From Phoebastria nigripes (lineage: Eukaryota > Chordata > Aves > Procellariiformes > Diomedeidae): a stretch of DNA of 64,000 nt. The first letter of the stretch is position 1, and the number at the start of each line of letters is the position of its first letter. The notes beneath the pieces are model-generated. The model did no database searches and was not told the origin of the DNA. It saw nothing but the letters and a program-made list of their open reading frames with translations. The DNA lies in NCBI GenBank assembly GCA_035582835.1, contig JAYKAV010002766.1:1064192-1128191 (forward strand). Direction: 5' to 3'. Both the position numbers and the translations under genes were made by a program. Positions 30,301 to 43,330 of the stretch are shown here, piece after piece.

Positions 30301-33300
30301 CTGTACTGTACTTCCACAGAACTATTTTTACCTGAAGGAGGCAAAATATGAAAATTAATCTTAAACGTGCAGAGGACAGAGCTTTTCTTCAACAAGACCT
30401 GCAGAACAGTAGCCTCTGCTTAGCTAGAGAACTAGCACAGGAGGCTTGGAGCAGAGATTAGTGTTATAGGAGACAAGGTCACCGCTCCCAAGTACAGTGG
30501 CAGGTCTCTGTAGCCTGCTTGGTGCTTCAGCTTTCCCTTTGAGGGAAGGATAGCTGCTATGATTTCCATAAGGATGGTTCCACCTTTAATGCTGGGGTCT
30601 CTCTGGTTGCGCTCTCCCAGATATGAAGCTCCTCACCCACCCGTTGCAAGGAAGAAGGAGCATCTGTGCCTCTCATCTTCCATGAGAGCTTTATGCCTGT
30701 AGTCAAGCGATTGACCCCTGTTATTAATATCCCTCCTTAGTAGTCCTGGATGCTTTGAATCTCCTAGTGGGAAAAAGCCCGACTGGCTTCTGTTTACAGA
30801 GCAGCTCCTGTCTTTGCCAGGTATAGCAGAGGGATGCCCTCAAATACTGTCAGTGCTGCCTGCAAAGTTCTGAGGGGCAGTAAAGGTAATGAACAGTCTC
30901 TAATTTAATTCTGCTAATGCTGTGTTGCCTGCCTGAGGACTTGGGAAGACTAGTCTGTAACCTAAAGGGCAAGAAGTTTAATTTTTTGTAAAGGGAAGCA
31001 TGCAGAAATTGATGACTTAAATTCTCCTCACTTAACAGGCAAAGCTTCCAACCACCTCTTTGAGCTGATTATTCAAACTCTTGTCAGTTGCCATGCCCTG
31101 CTGAAACAATTGGAAAGCGGGAACAATTGCTTCCTTCTGGGTCTCCTGATGGGTATTGTCCTTTTCAGAGATTCCTGTCCCGAACTGGGACCATTCAGAC
31201 TCCCTTATCACACAGTCTTTGTGGAGACTGTGCAGCATTAGAAAGTCATCAGTGCAAGAACTGTGCTGTTTGTGCCTTTCTCATTAAGCACAGAAGAAAA
31301 CATTCTACAAATGTTGTTACAAAAATACAGATTTGTTTGTTTGTTTGTAAAAGCAAATCTTGCAAAATCTAGATTCAATACAAGTCTGTTGTTACTGTTT
31401 TTATTTTTAATCGTGAAACTATTTACAGTAGAAATTTATCCAGGCCAAAACTACAGGACTGCTGAGAACTTAAAAACTGACTGTCCAAAGTGAATTAAAA
31501 GGAATGTACAAAATGTAACAGAACAGATGTGGATGTAAACTTCTCGTCCAGTGTACACCACTATCTACTATCTCCCCACTTTCTCCTGTTTGCTTTCTCA
31601 GCTCCTTGTCAGCAGTACAGCAGGAAACAAGAGCAAAAACCTTTCCCACTTGCTGTGGAGTTGTGTAATGGAGCTCAACGTCAGCTCTGTAGTCAGAAAC
31701 AGCACCCGAAGGCATGGTGCCCAGGCAGCAGATCTGCAGCATGGTCCATGTGGGGTAGCGAGGGGTGCTGGCTCCCATTTTGCACAGCCTGCATCTGCCC
31801 CTGGTGACCAGCATGTGCTGCCGGAGCGGAGCACTATAGCACTATACTGTAAATGTGCTGCCTCAACGAGCACCGCTTGAGTTGCTGCTGAGGACGTGCA
31901 TCGGCATTACACAGCCCTTACTGATAGCATCTCCTCTCCACCCACTCATTTTCCAACGTGATTGACTGGTTTCTGGATCCCTTGTAGTGCACTCTGGTAG
32001 ATGGCGTGCCGCTCTCGCCAGAGCTCCTGGGACCTGCTTTCTCGTTTTCTTACAAGTCGGGAGCATCTTCCCTACAGCAACAACCTTTTTGCCTCATCAG
32101 GCAATCCTCAGGTTGATTACATTAATGTTTTGTTATTTGTACATGGTATTTTGTTGTTTAAAACGTTTGATCGCTTATCTGGTTAGCGTTTTAAATCACA
32201 GTGGGGGTATAAGCTTTGCCATTTGTTTGTGGTTTTGTCTTACTAACTCTTTTGTATTCTTTTCAAGTTAATGTTGGGGAAGACTGCCCTGTGTTTGATG
32301 GGCTGTTTGAGTTTTGTCAGCTCTCTGCTGGAGGCTCAGTTGGTAAGCTCACAAGTCGTATGTTCTTTTCTTTTTCTCTTAAGCAGATGTATGTAATGTA
32401 GTTCTGTCTAGGAAATAAATTGTTGTAGGTGGTGGTGGTGAAGCCCTGTGAACCTATTTCTGATTTCCTTAATAATTAGATGCAGATTTCTTCCCATGTA
32501 AGAGTTCACGCCTTGCATATTGACAGGTCCTTCTACATTTGTTAAGCATATCTTCACTAGTCCGAGTTACTTCACTGAATATGTGAAGGACTCTGTAAGT
32601 GGTATAACAACATTGCCAGCGATAGAGTTAAAACAAAACCGAAGCAGCAACAGGCGTTTAATAAAAAAATCAACATGAGATTTACAGAAAAAAAAGTTGT
32701 AAAAACCTTGCTCTGGGCAGGCATAACCTGGAAAGGAAAGAAAAGGGTTACTTTATCTGTTGTTTTTAACAAAAAGCCACTGACAGGAGGCAAAATAGAA
32801 CCTGAAAGGTTTCAGTAAGCTCCCTGAAAGCTGGAACATTTAAAATGCTTTCACTATTTTCAAATACTTTGTTGCAGAAATACTCAGTATTGCGGAACTG
32901 TGTTAACTGTGCACAGGCGTTAAAGCTTCGTGGCTGCTACTCCCACAATGACAACTAGAAGTCTTTATTTCCTGTAATGCAGTTCAGCAGTACATACAAG
33001 TACTGACTGCAGCATTTTTTGAAGTAGCTACGCTCTCTGGTCCCACGGCTGTAGATTCCACAGAATATATCANTTGTTTTGATCCTGGGAGACTTGCAAA
33101 ATTTGCGGAAAGTTTACGAAGGGGCTGGGGGAAGAGAACTTCCTTTGCCTAAATGCATATTCAGTGAATGACCTAAATATATGTTGCATCAAACCTTTCA
33201 TTAAAATCTTTTGNCCGGGCACTGGGATATCTAGACTGTCTTCAACTGTGACCCCAGCTAGAATGCTATGGACTTGTTTGTGCAGATTTCATGCTCTGAG

Positions 33301-36300
33301 GCAAAAGTAGGAAGCGATCAAAAGTGTGTGCAGGCAAAACAGAGGCTGCATTTCTCTTCCCTTGCCATTAGTTGAGACATCCAGTGTTAAACCCTTGGGT
33401 TTGTGCTCTGTAAAGTACCCAAACGCACACATAAGCAATGATGTGATCGTAAGGGACCGGTACTTTATACCCCTCAGTCTCTGTCATGGAGCCTTTTCTC
33501 TCGTGCTAACATTTTGTAATTCTTCTCCCAACAGCCAGTGCTGTGAAGCTGAACAAGCAACAGACAGATATTGCTGTGAATTGGGCGGGAGGCCTTCACC
33601 ACGCTAAGAAGTCAGAGGCTTCTGGCTTCTGTTATGTCAACGATATCGTCTTAGCTATCTTGGAGCTCCTAAAGTATGGGCAGTACTATTTACCCCTTTT
33701 GTTTGTCGGTTATGCTGCATTTCCTCTGAGTCAGCGCTTTCTTCCCGGTCTTCTCTTTTTGTTGCTTTTTTTTAGCTGTGTTTTCCTGGGAGGGCTTAAT
33801 CAGCTATCTTTTGGGATGTGGTACCCTCTCTCCCGAAGGGGTATGTCTAACGGTGGCACTGTGCAGGAGGCAGAAGGCTTGGAGCATTGTGCTGTTGCTC
33901 TTAAGCCCTTCTCTCCACCATCTACCCTGGAAAAGGGGGCACAGCTGTAATTCGTGACAGCTTTTGGCTCAAGGCAAACCTCAGTGGGAGGCTTGGACAT
34001 AAAAATGCAGTCTATTGGCTGAATCTGAATAAACTGAGTTGAGTCTGCCTTCAAAGATCAGTTGCAGCAGCAAAAGCCACTTTATTTTCCACTATGGTTC
34101 TGTTCTACTGCTGACCAAGACACGTGTCCGTTCTCCACAGCTCTTTTGCTTATAAACTCCGGAGAGAGAGCTGCCTGGTAGCTGTGCAGCCTGGGGATTA
34201 GCACCAAGTTCCTTGCTCTCCTCCCATTTGAAGGCACTTTCTGGTCTGAAGAAATGCAGTATTTTGACTCCTTTCTGATCCTAGGTATCACCAGAGAGTG
34301 CTGTATATTGACATTGATATTCACCATGGAGATGGCGTGGAGGAAGCCTTTTATACCACAGACCGTGTCATGACCGTGTCCTTTCATAAGTACGGAGAAT
34401 ACTTCCCAGGAACAGGGGACCTACGGGTGAGAATGAAGGCTTAGCAGAAAATTACCCTGAAATTTGGTCTCTTCCATCTGTTTGCTGTCATACTAATTTA
34501 ACTAAAATCACTGCTCTCCTGGGTTTTCCTGCTCTCAAAGTGGCATCCTTTTTCTGAGGGCGAAGGTGTATATGTGAGGCAGGTGGCTTGGCTCTTGGAG
34601 TGGGTGCTTTGTTCCTGTGATCATGGCCTGTATAGTAATAAAACCAAGGCTTTGATATCAGTCTCTTAGCAGCCTTCTGGTGGGATTATGCTCAGAAAAG
34701 TGACTCTGAAGATGGCGTGTTGGTCATCTGTAGCTACTTGCAAACTAAGCTTGGTCACACAAGCTTTTGGGTGAAAGTTTATGAGGGAGTGCTTCTCTGT
34801 GTGTTGGTTTGTCTTGTTGGCATTTCCTCCTATGAGTCAGTTCTGCATGTTAATGAATCGTGGTGTTAACTGTGGCACTCTTTCAGGTTAGATACAGGTG
34901 TGGTTCACTTTGTGACTTCTGACATTGCCAGAATACTGTTCTCAGGGGTGAAAGGTTCTTTACCTTTTTTTATGTGCTTTTTAGTGGAATTACATTTTTC
35001 TGATCTAAATTCTCTTGTCTCCCACTTGTGAGTTGTATTTTTTCAGCCCTGCCCAGAGTTTGGTGCTGGTGATGTGAACTTGTCTGCATCTGCAGCATTC
35101 TTTCCTGGTGCAGCTGCTCTGCAGCATAAATGAAATAATTATTTTTTTATAAAACACTTGGGTATGAGAGAGATAATGGAAATGTAAAAAAATATATATT
35201 CTTTTAAAGTAAAAATAGATTCCTCCAGTTACTAGACTACACAGTCAGCCCAAACTGGTATTTTGGGCTATGCATCTCTGCAGTGTACAGGTTTGGAACT
35301 AGAATTTTGGCTGCCAGTTTTATTGCTGTGTAAGAGAGTGGCTTTTGCCAGTGAAATGAGAGCCTGTGTGCTCACAGCAACATGAAAGTGGTGACAGTAG
35401 TAGATTTTTCTTCTCTGAGCACTGAGGGCCAAATGCACCCACTTACGCCAAATAAGCTGCTGTTGGAGTCAACTGACTCTCGCCTTCTTCTGCCACCTTC
35501 TTCAGTATTTGTCCGTGAGAGCCTAGGCTTACATTCGGATTACACTGATGGAATCCCAGACTTCCCTTCCTAATTTGGGGCACAATTTGTGTGTTGCATT
35601 AGGTTCTCTGGTGACTTGTGGTCTCTCCTGTCTTTCACTCTAATAGGACATTGGTGCAGGCAAAGGCAAGTACTACGCTGTCAACTATCCCCTCCGGGAC
35701 GGAATTGATGATGAGTCCTATGAAGCAATATTCAAGCCAGTAAGTGAAGACATCTTTGCTGAGTGATTCTTTGTGGTCATACTTTGTCATTGGGTGGCTC
35801 ATGGAGCTGTTCTTTGGGGAGATTGATTCAGTCTTCTGTGATAAGATTCTTCAGGGGCTGTATTCCTCCCTAACAATTGCAGCCTGTCGTCAGTAAGCTT
35901 CTCTTTGTAAGAGCCTCAGTGTTATCAATATAGGGGAGTCAGCAGCTGTGGGAACACTAGGGATGTCTTCATATCACTTGCTGACATGGACATTACTGTG
36001 TTGCTGTGACACTGTCCTGCGGAGAGTGTGTAACAACGGGTTTCTTGTTTAGGTGATATCTAAAGTGATGGAGACGTTCCAGCCTAGCGCAGTTGTCTTG
36101 CAGTGCGGGTCAGATTCTCTGTCAGGGGACAGGCTGGGTTGTTTTAATCTGACCATCAAAGGTAAGAGTACCGTACAGTGCCTGTGTTGAACTGGCATAA
36201 CTGATATAATTAGATTTCATTGAAAAGTTTGTTCTTCTTATGCCATAAGGCTATGACCTTTTCCCCCACTGCTTTTGCTGCAGGTCATGCCAAGTGTGTG

Positions 36301-38747
36301 GAGTTTGTAAAAAGTTTTAATTTGCCTATGCTGATGCTGGGAGGAGGTGGCTATACGATCCGCAACGTGGCTAGATGCTGGACCTATGAAACTGCTGTGG
36401 CTTTGGACACTGAAATTCCCAATGGTAATTCTCCCCAGGAGCCTTTGAAGCAAGACTAAGGGACAATGACACTCTAGTAACAGAGCTCAGGGAAATGGGC
36501 TGTGGGAGAGGTAGCAACCCTAAGATGTTTCATTAGCTTTTGATTATTACTGTGGAAGAGCGTTTGGATTCCCTGATTTGCAATAGCTGTTCTTGTTTGC
36601 ATTCAAGTCCTGTAGCTCTCCCCTCCAGCAAAAGGTACCCAGCAGCCTTGCCGTCTTACTGAAATGAGATGACCTTCTGCTGAAAACTTTTGTGCATGCT
36701 GATAGTGTTTAACTGCCAAGTAAGCTTTGACTGCACTGTAGCTAAGTTGTCTGTTTTGATCTGAATTTGGGCTATGAGAGCTTCAGCTCCGAGCTAAATG
36801 CAGTTGTGCTTTTATGTAGCACTGAAGTACAATGTGTTTGTGGTATTTCATTACTGGTCCAGTGGTAATTTGGTGTTTATTCCTTTTTAACTTGTCTGCA
36901 GAACTTCCATATAATGACTATTTTGAGTACTTTGGACCAGACTTTAAGCTCCACATCAGTCCCTCGAACATGACTAACCAGAATACCAATGAGTATCTTG
37001 AGAAGATCAAGTAAGTGTTTGTTCCTCTTTGTGAGACTGACACCTTCTACTGGGGGCTTCACAGCCGTGGGTGGCATCTTGCTGACGGAGGTGTTCCTTT
37101 CCTGGCTGGCTCTAGGCAACGTCTCTTTGAGAATCTGCGCATGCTGCCTCATGCCCCTGGCGTCCAGATGCAGCCAATTCCTGAGGATGCTGTTCAGGAA
37201 GACAGTGGAGATGAAGAGGAAGAAGATCCTGAGAAACGCATTTCAAGTATGTGCTTGTCTCCAGCATAGTTGCATTGCCTGGCTGGGAAGCATGCTGTTC
37301 AGAGCCTGTGGGTGCCAAAGCTGAACAGGATCAGTTAGCTGGAGAAGCATGCAGTATCTAAACTGAGTTACCTTAGTAAAGAGAGGAGGATATATGATTT
37401 AGATAAATCTCTATTCTGGCATCCTTCGGTTTGAATCTGTTCCCACCTTTCTGATTGATTTTGTAAGATAAAGCAATGATGCTAAGCACTGCGGGGCTGG
37501 TAGATTTCTTTTCCCTTGGAGAAATGGCACTTTTGCCAGATGATTTCCATAATGGGAGAACCTAGGCTTTAATGTGAGAATTTAAACAGTTCCTGTGATG
37601 TAGGTGCTATGACACAATGCTTTCTGGGAGACTGTCAGGTTTGAGCCCAGAAGTTGTCTTCCACAGTGAAAATGCTAGTTTATATCCAGATTGGCTGATG
37701 GCCTTTAGATCTGGCAGACAGATTTTCTCAGTGTGAGGTTGGTTAACCTGCTTATGCTGTCAAGTCTAGACATCACACTGTACCTAATCCAAGTCATACA
37801 TGTGATCTTGGATCTTAGGCAGGAGCAGTTAGGAGTGATGAGTTAAAAGATACGGCGGGTAGAAAGATAAAGTGTTTTTATCGTGGCCTAATTCTGACTT
37901 ACGTAGGCTCATTAGTTCATTCCAGTGTGTAGATGTACTTGAAGAAGTTAGTGCTTGGTGTCTCCTGACTTCTGAATCTGCTGAAACAACCTCTTGTCCT
38001 CTTTGCACTCAGTCCGCAATTCTGATAAGAGAATATCCTGTGATGAAGAATTCTCTGACTCTGAAGATGAAGGGGAAGGAGGGCGCAAAAATGTTGCCAA
38101 CTTTAAGAAAGCTAAGCGTGTGAAAACAGAAGAGGACAAGGAGGAAGAGGAGAAGAAAGGTAAGCGCGAGAGCTAGGACTAGAAGCCCTCCCAGCTCTCT
38201 GGAACTTTGCCTGGCATGTACTTTCTTACTGCACTACTGTGTGTCTTTTTTTTTTTTTTTTTTTTTTTTCTTTTTTTTTTTTTCCCCTAGACGAGAAAGA
38301 AGAGGAAAAAGCAAAAGAGGAGAAAGCAGAACCCAAAGGGTGAGCCCTGTCTCCTGGCATGGCAATTAAATGGCTGTGCCTGTACTTCCTTGTGCATCTA
38401 CCCATGCCCCAGTGGGATGTTGCACAACTCGAGGGGTTGGAGGAGAGACGTGGTAGTTTGGATGGCTTTGTCAAGGGCTCTTAATGGGAAGAAGTTTGCG
38501 TGTGTAGAACAGCACACCTGATAAAGCGCTGTGAGAGGAGAGCCCTCAGTGAAAAGGGCTTAAAAATACTGTGCCTTAATTCAGTAATGTTACAAGTTTT
38601 AGATGAGGGTGGGCCATATAAGCAGTATTTTTAAGGTTGCAAGTCTGGCTTGTTATTAAAGCTTGGGCACAGCCCGAGTTGCTTGTTTAAACCAAATGCT
38701 TCACTGCTTGCTTCCACAGGGTGAAGGAAGAGACGAAATCCACCTAA
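24329..38747 (+). CDS. HDAC1: Histone deacetylase 1 (HDAC1), complete apart from 3 bases hidden in a gap
   Basis: Class I zinc-dependent lysine deacetylase, the nuclear catalytic subunit of Sin3, NuRD and CoREST. Fourteen coding exons: 24329 to at least 24374 (then gap), 28560-28672, 29102-29219, 32268-32342, 33535-33673, 34285-34426, 35647-35739, 36053-36161, 36284-36424, 36902-37010, 37116-37246, 38013-38159, 38291-38339, 38720-38747. Adding the 3 bases that the phase requires gives 1443 nt, 480 aa. The start reads [15 protein letters not shown]. Zinc and charge-relay residues are present: H140/H141 in [15 protein letters not shown]174/D176/H178 in [11 protein letters not shown], the zinc Asp in GSDSLSGD, and the catalytic Tyr in GGGGYTIRN. 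The tail keeps the CK2-site context [13 protein letters not shown] and a Lys/Glu-rich end [10 protein letters not shown]. Avian-type tail; the gene is intact. Confidence 0.97.
24375..24802. other. Assembly gap (428 N) at the end of HDAC1 exon 1
   Basis: The gap starts after the first base of codon 16 (conserved Asp). The exon 1 donor and the start of intron 1 are therefore missing. It lies inside the promoter CpG island. Confidence 0.99.
24803..28559 (+). other. HDAC1 intron 1
   Basis: About 3.8 kb of intron. The first 250 bp are G-rich (GGGGAG-type runs) and the rest is ordinary AT-balanced sequence with one T tract (about 25411-25427). I see no coding exon, structural RNA gene or clear transposon end. 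Confidence 0.6.
29220..32267 (+). other. HDAC1 intron 3
   Basis: About 3 kb between exons ending 29219 and starting 32268. No exon of another gene is seen. A short segment at 31811-31832 resembles the 5' end of U6 snRNA on the minus strand but nothing after it does. Intron 4 (32343-33534), intron 6 (34427-35646) and intron 11 (37247-38012) also show nothing identifiable. Confidence 0.55.
38246..38283. repeat. 38-bp T tract forming the HDAC1 exon 13 polypyrimidine tract
   Basis: T homopolymer interrupted by a single C at 38270, followed by CCCCTAG, the acceptor of the 49-nt exon 13 (38291-38339). Confidence 0.9.
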
Positions 38748-39145
38748 GATGGCTGCAGCTGGACAGTACCTGTCAGTGCGTAGTTGTCGTAGGTTAGCTT
38801 CTCTGGTTGCCTCCCATTCCACAGGATTTATATTTTATATATGTTTCTGTATATATTTCTATATAAATATATAAATGACTTGAGAACTGTAAATTATTCC
38901 TTGCTGCACTCCGCTGGGAGCAGATAGGGAGGATTCTGCGGAGTAGACAGACCTGCACTGCCCAGATTTGGTGACTGGGAAGTTTCACTCTTGCCTTCCA
39001 CTGCCTCCTTAGTGTGTCTTTAAATCACTTCCTTTCTTTACTCTCTCCTCTGAAATAACCACCCTTTGAAAAGAATAATTTAAGTAGAAGTAGTATCTGC
39101 ATTTCAGGTTAGGTGGAAAGATGGCCATGAAATTTCTTTTTTCTT

Positions 39146-39169
39146 CTTCTCTCTCTCTCTCTCTCTCTN

Positions 39170-39203
<34 letters not shown>
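39146..39203. repeat. (CT)n plus T-tract microsatellite in HDAC1 3' UTR
   Basis: CT dinucleotide repeat (about 39148-39168), one N, then more than 30 T. It lies within the HDAC1 3' UTR, 400 bp after the stop. The N at the junction suggests the length is poorly determined. Confidence 0.9.
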
Positions 39204-39204
<1 letters not shown>

Positions 39205-40427
39205 TGGGAGAATATGAGTTCCCAAATGAAGCCTGTGAGAGACTGACTATTCCTTTGGTCTTTAGTTTGATTCCACCATGGCAAGTAACTGCAAGCTGGT
39301 GCCGCTTCTCAGGGTCAAATAGTGCAGTTCTTGAATAGAGTTGGCTACCTCCCTGCAGCAAACTTGTGGAAAGAGATGAAGCAGCTTAAAAGCAATCTGA
39401 AAAGCGCTTTAGTGAATCAGCCCAAGAGCCCTGCAGGTGCAGATCTGGAAAATGCAAAATGAAAATCACTCTAATGTGGTGATTAACATTTTCCAAGATC
39501 TTGCAGATCCAGTTAGCGTGGCAGCATTATGCATCTTGAGTAAGAGAAGGGATGAAATTTTTATACCTTTTTTTCTATACCTATGCCCCTCTTTGGGGGA
39601 GGAAGTGAGTTACTGCCCATTTGGCCGCCTGCTTTGCTTTTCCTGCTTGTTCTGCCCTCGGCTACAAGTGCCGTAATGTGCTTTCTCAGTCCTGATCTGT
39701 GTCCTAGGCTGAAACCACTGCAGAAATTCCCGACTCGTCTAAAGGCCAGACCGAACAGAGCCTGGCTGTGAAACCTCTTGTCAATGTGTGTCACTCGCTG
39801 AAAAACTCTTCTCTGAAGTGAAGTACAAATGTTTTCAAATTGAACCTTTCCTCTGTCTTGCTCTCAAGGCCAGTAAATATGGAGAACCTTTTTATCAGCC
39901 CTCTGAGCTGTTATCTTTATAAGGGAACAGCAGATGGGGCTCTGTACATTTTTATAACTACTCCTCTTCCTACTCCCACGCATTATCTCACACCCAAAAG
40001 TCTTTTGTGACCAGAACTGGCCTTTCTTTTGCATTTCGTTTTGTACAGCTGATCATTAGGTGAGCTTTTGGTGAAATGCTTTGCAGAAGTTTTGCAGGCA
40101 GTTTTGACTCACTGCTCTCCTTTCTCAGGGGGATTCCTCTGTCCATAAGAGGATCTGTACCTCCCACGGAGCGCTGCTGATGGTTTCAACTCTAATAATG
40201 CTGCTAACTTAACACAGGTTATTTTTTAAATGTTTTATTTTTTTAAATACTTCTTTTCCCTTTTCCACCGTGAGTTTTTTAGTCTCTTTGAATCTGAGTG
40301 ACGTGTCACTCCCGCTCTTCAGTGTTTGTATGTGAAGCGAGAGAGATCAGTGTATCTTTGTGTCTGGGGGGGAAATATATTGTGGTTTTTTAAAGATGCT
40401 TTTATTTTGAATTTTGAGAATCTTTGT

Positions 40428-40433
40428 AATAAA
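40428..40433 (+). terminator. HDAC1 polyadenylation signal AATAAA
   Basis: AATAAA 1.7 kb after the HDAC1 stop, followed by TGGTGTGAGTTTGTG, a good GU-rich downstream element (40452-40466). The 3' UTR length is in the usual range for HDAC1. Confidence 0.8.
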
Positions 40434-40459
40434 ACTGGTACATTTCTATGGTTGGTGTG

Positions 40460-42596
40460 AGTTTGTGCTGCTTTCTGCAGAGAGGAAATACTCAGAGTGG
40501 GAGTTCAGTTTGTTTTCAGAGCCATTGCTGGAAAATGGTGCAGTAGCTTGGTTGTGATCATGATGTAATGGAGGTCCCCACAACAAAAAATGACAGCTGT
40601 AATAAGGCTTTGGAAAGAAAGGTGAGGTGAGGCATTACTTTCTCTCTTCTTTCAGGAAGAGGGCTAGATGTGTTGGTGTAAATGCCATTCACCAAAGCAT
40701 TTTATTTGGAACGTACTCTATGCTGCATGTGAAAGACTGCTTTAGTTTCTTTTGTAGAAGTTTGTTTGGTTTTTTGGTTTGTGTTTTTTTTTTCTTTTCC
40801 CCCGTGTTTTATAAAATAGCCTTGAACTTCTCCTCATGACCCTTCTTTCCAGAAAAGGTTAAGTCAAAATACCATGGGTTTTGTTTCTTGCAACTTTTCT
40901 ACTAAGGGTCACTGGGGTGGTTTTTCTGTCTCTTTCCTAAATTAGAGCTGGGTTCTCACCCAGCAGCATTGCTGATGCTAATTGGGTTTGTGGTTTGTTT
41001 GGAGTTACAGTACTTCATGCAGCTGACGCTTGCTCTGAAAGCAGTGTTAATCTAGAAAAGGAATAAGAAGGGATTATAAGAATGGGAAGGGAATATTTTT
41101 TGCATGAACTTAAGTGTGTTCTATCTGGTATTCAAGTGAAAAAAATTTCTTTAATATAATTAGGAGCAGGTTAATTCTGCAACTGAGTGGTGATCCCAGC
41201 TGAAATGGACACAAAAGGTTCATAAGCCAAATCTGCTGTTTATGTAGTGAAGAAAAAGCTTTGCATGGCACGGTTGACTTTCATTGCTGTAATAATACTC
41301 CAGGAAACTTAGTTATCCTTTTCACCATAGCAGGCAACTAAAATCCTCTCCTCCTTGAACAAAAACAACTGTACAATTCAAGTTACCCCTGCCAGATCAT
41401 GCATGCCAATGTGCAACTGCAGTCCTTCTCTCTTCCAGTGTTTCTTAAAATGGCTGCCGCGATGCCGTACAGCAGCTCCCTGGCAGATGCACTGAGCCCC
41501 GGATCTCGGCTGGGGCACAATGCAGCTGTGTCTCGCATGGCAGACAGCGAGCAATCTTAGAAATAATTTGCAGACCACAGTGCCTACATTTAAAATAGCA
41601 TTTTTGTTTTGGGTTTTTTTTTTTTTTTAACCCCCCCAAATGAATAGGGATGAATACCCTGCTGCATTTGGAAGCAGGTCACTTGCTGTAGCTTCCTGCT
41701 ATTGATAGGAGGATGTGCTGCATAAAACTAAGAGTTTTGGCCATTTCCACCTGCCTCAAGGGCTACAGAAGAGCAGTGATGGTCCTTGCCTCAGGCCCTG
41801 CCTANGGTGGTACCAGCAGCTTTTGGGCAAACAATGCTCCTCGCTTTTCTCCAGCTTCTTCTTTGCCAGCCAAAACAGCAGGGGCAGGTGATTAGATGGG
41901 AATTAGGAGCAGGCCATTAAATGGAGGGGCTGTGCGCTACTACTACAGCCTAAGCTGGCAGAAGGAGCTCTTGTGGAGGCTGTAGCCTTCAAGCTCTGAG
42001 CTGCTGGAGAGGGGCAGTGCTCCTTCCTTCTGCTGCACGCCTGTCTCAGGAAAAAGTCACCTCAACCCCTGTGCAGATCACAGGAGAAACGATGGAGGCA
42101 CCCATTGTGCCTTCATTTTCTCTTTGGAAAGAAATCTTTGCTCCCAGTGCATAGTTCTTGTGCTACAGCATGTCTTTTTCCAGAAAGAGAAGCCTAATCC
42201 TATTCTAAAGCCACTAAAAAAAAGAATTTAAAATTAAAGAAACCAAGCTTAAAAGGGGAGTTTTGCCCAGTAGCCCTCCTAGGCCCCTCCTTATGGGAAA
42301 AGACTTTTTTTTCTTTTCCCCCCACCAGGAAAAAAATGGGTTAGATCTCTAAGAAAACAGGTACTGAGCAGCCAGCTGAACAGTGATCCTAAGGTAGCAA
42401 CCAGAGGCTTGTGTGAGAAAGTCCTTTGTGGCTGTAGCTCTACATCTGCTGCAAGTCAATTAACTGCNAGCAGAGCCAGGGCTGGAGTGATTAAATGCAG
42501 CAGCTGTTGAACTAAATAAGCAACTGCTATCTTCCCTGGCCCTTGTCTGGCATCCAGGACAAGAAGGACTCAAGCTCACCCATAAAGGGGTCACCA
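40460..42596. other. HDAC1-MARCKSL1 convergent intergenic region
   Basis: About 2.1 kb between convergent 3' ends. No coding exon is supported on either strand. It holds several A/T tracts (e.g. 40780-40795, 41615-41630, 42309-42317) but no identifiable transposon. Confidence 0.6.
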
Positions 42597-42602
42597 TTTA
42601 TT
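42597..42602 (-). terminator. MARCKSL1 polyadenylation signal
   Basis: TTTATT on plus is AATAAA on minus, about 730 bp past the MARCKSL1 stop at 43331. The 3' UTR between them includes an A/T-rich stretch at 42630-42960. Confidence 0.7.
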
Positions 42603-43330
42603 CCTTTCAAATGTTACAATAAAGCCCATACAGCTTTTTTTTTTTTTTTTTTTAGAAGTTAGAAAATTGCAAATCAAGTGTTTTGGCCATTAAAAAATTA
42701 TTTACAGAGAAAAGAATGTTGCTTCACATTATACAGCTGGCAGGCCCCCTCCCTCCACCCCACACCCTGAAAGTTATCCCTTAGAAGCAGAATTAAACAC
42801 AGCGGACTTACAAGCTTTATGGTTTTAAGCCAATAGTAAGACATTATAAAAAACTAACCAGATTAGCTTTTAAACCATTGATTTCTATAAAAAGCACAAA
42901 ATACTTTAAATGAAGTCAGAACCAGGAATGTAAACTGAGAAAAAAGAATCCATTGAACAGTCACTGGCTTGCTGGGCTTCAAAGGCTGCCGGGAGGAGAG
43001 GGGACAGTCAGGAGGCCAGCAGAGATACCAGAGCGGGATGTGAGATCTGGGTTCTTACAAACTGTAAATTCCAGTTATGTCCAGGATAGTCTTCCTCCAC
43101 AGTTTTAAAGGATTCAGGTAAAACTACTCCACGTTGTGGTGGGAATCCAAACCAGCTTTCTAACAGGGGAGGGGAAAGAAAGAACTCGGGGGGGTGTGTG
43201 TCGGTTTTCGAAAGCATTGTCAGTTCTAGGTGGGACAGGGAGGTGTGTGGGCAAGGCAGCGAGTCCGTGGTGTTACCGGGATGGAGAGGATGGCGTAAGA
43301 GTCTTAAGTTAGGACGATGCCAAGTGGGCT

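Noticed and set aside
31811..31832. Minus-strand segment resembling the first 20 bases of U6 snRNA (GTGCTCCGCTCCGGCAGCAC)
   Set aside because: The rest of U6, including the ACAGAGA region, does not follow, so this looks like a chance match of a short GC-rich motif.
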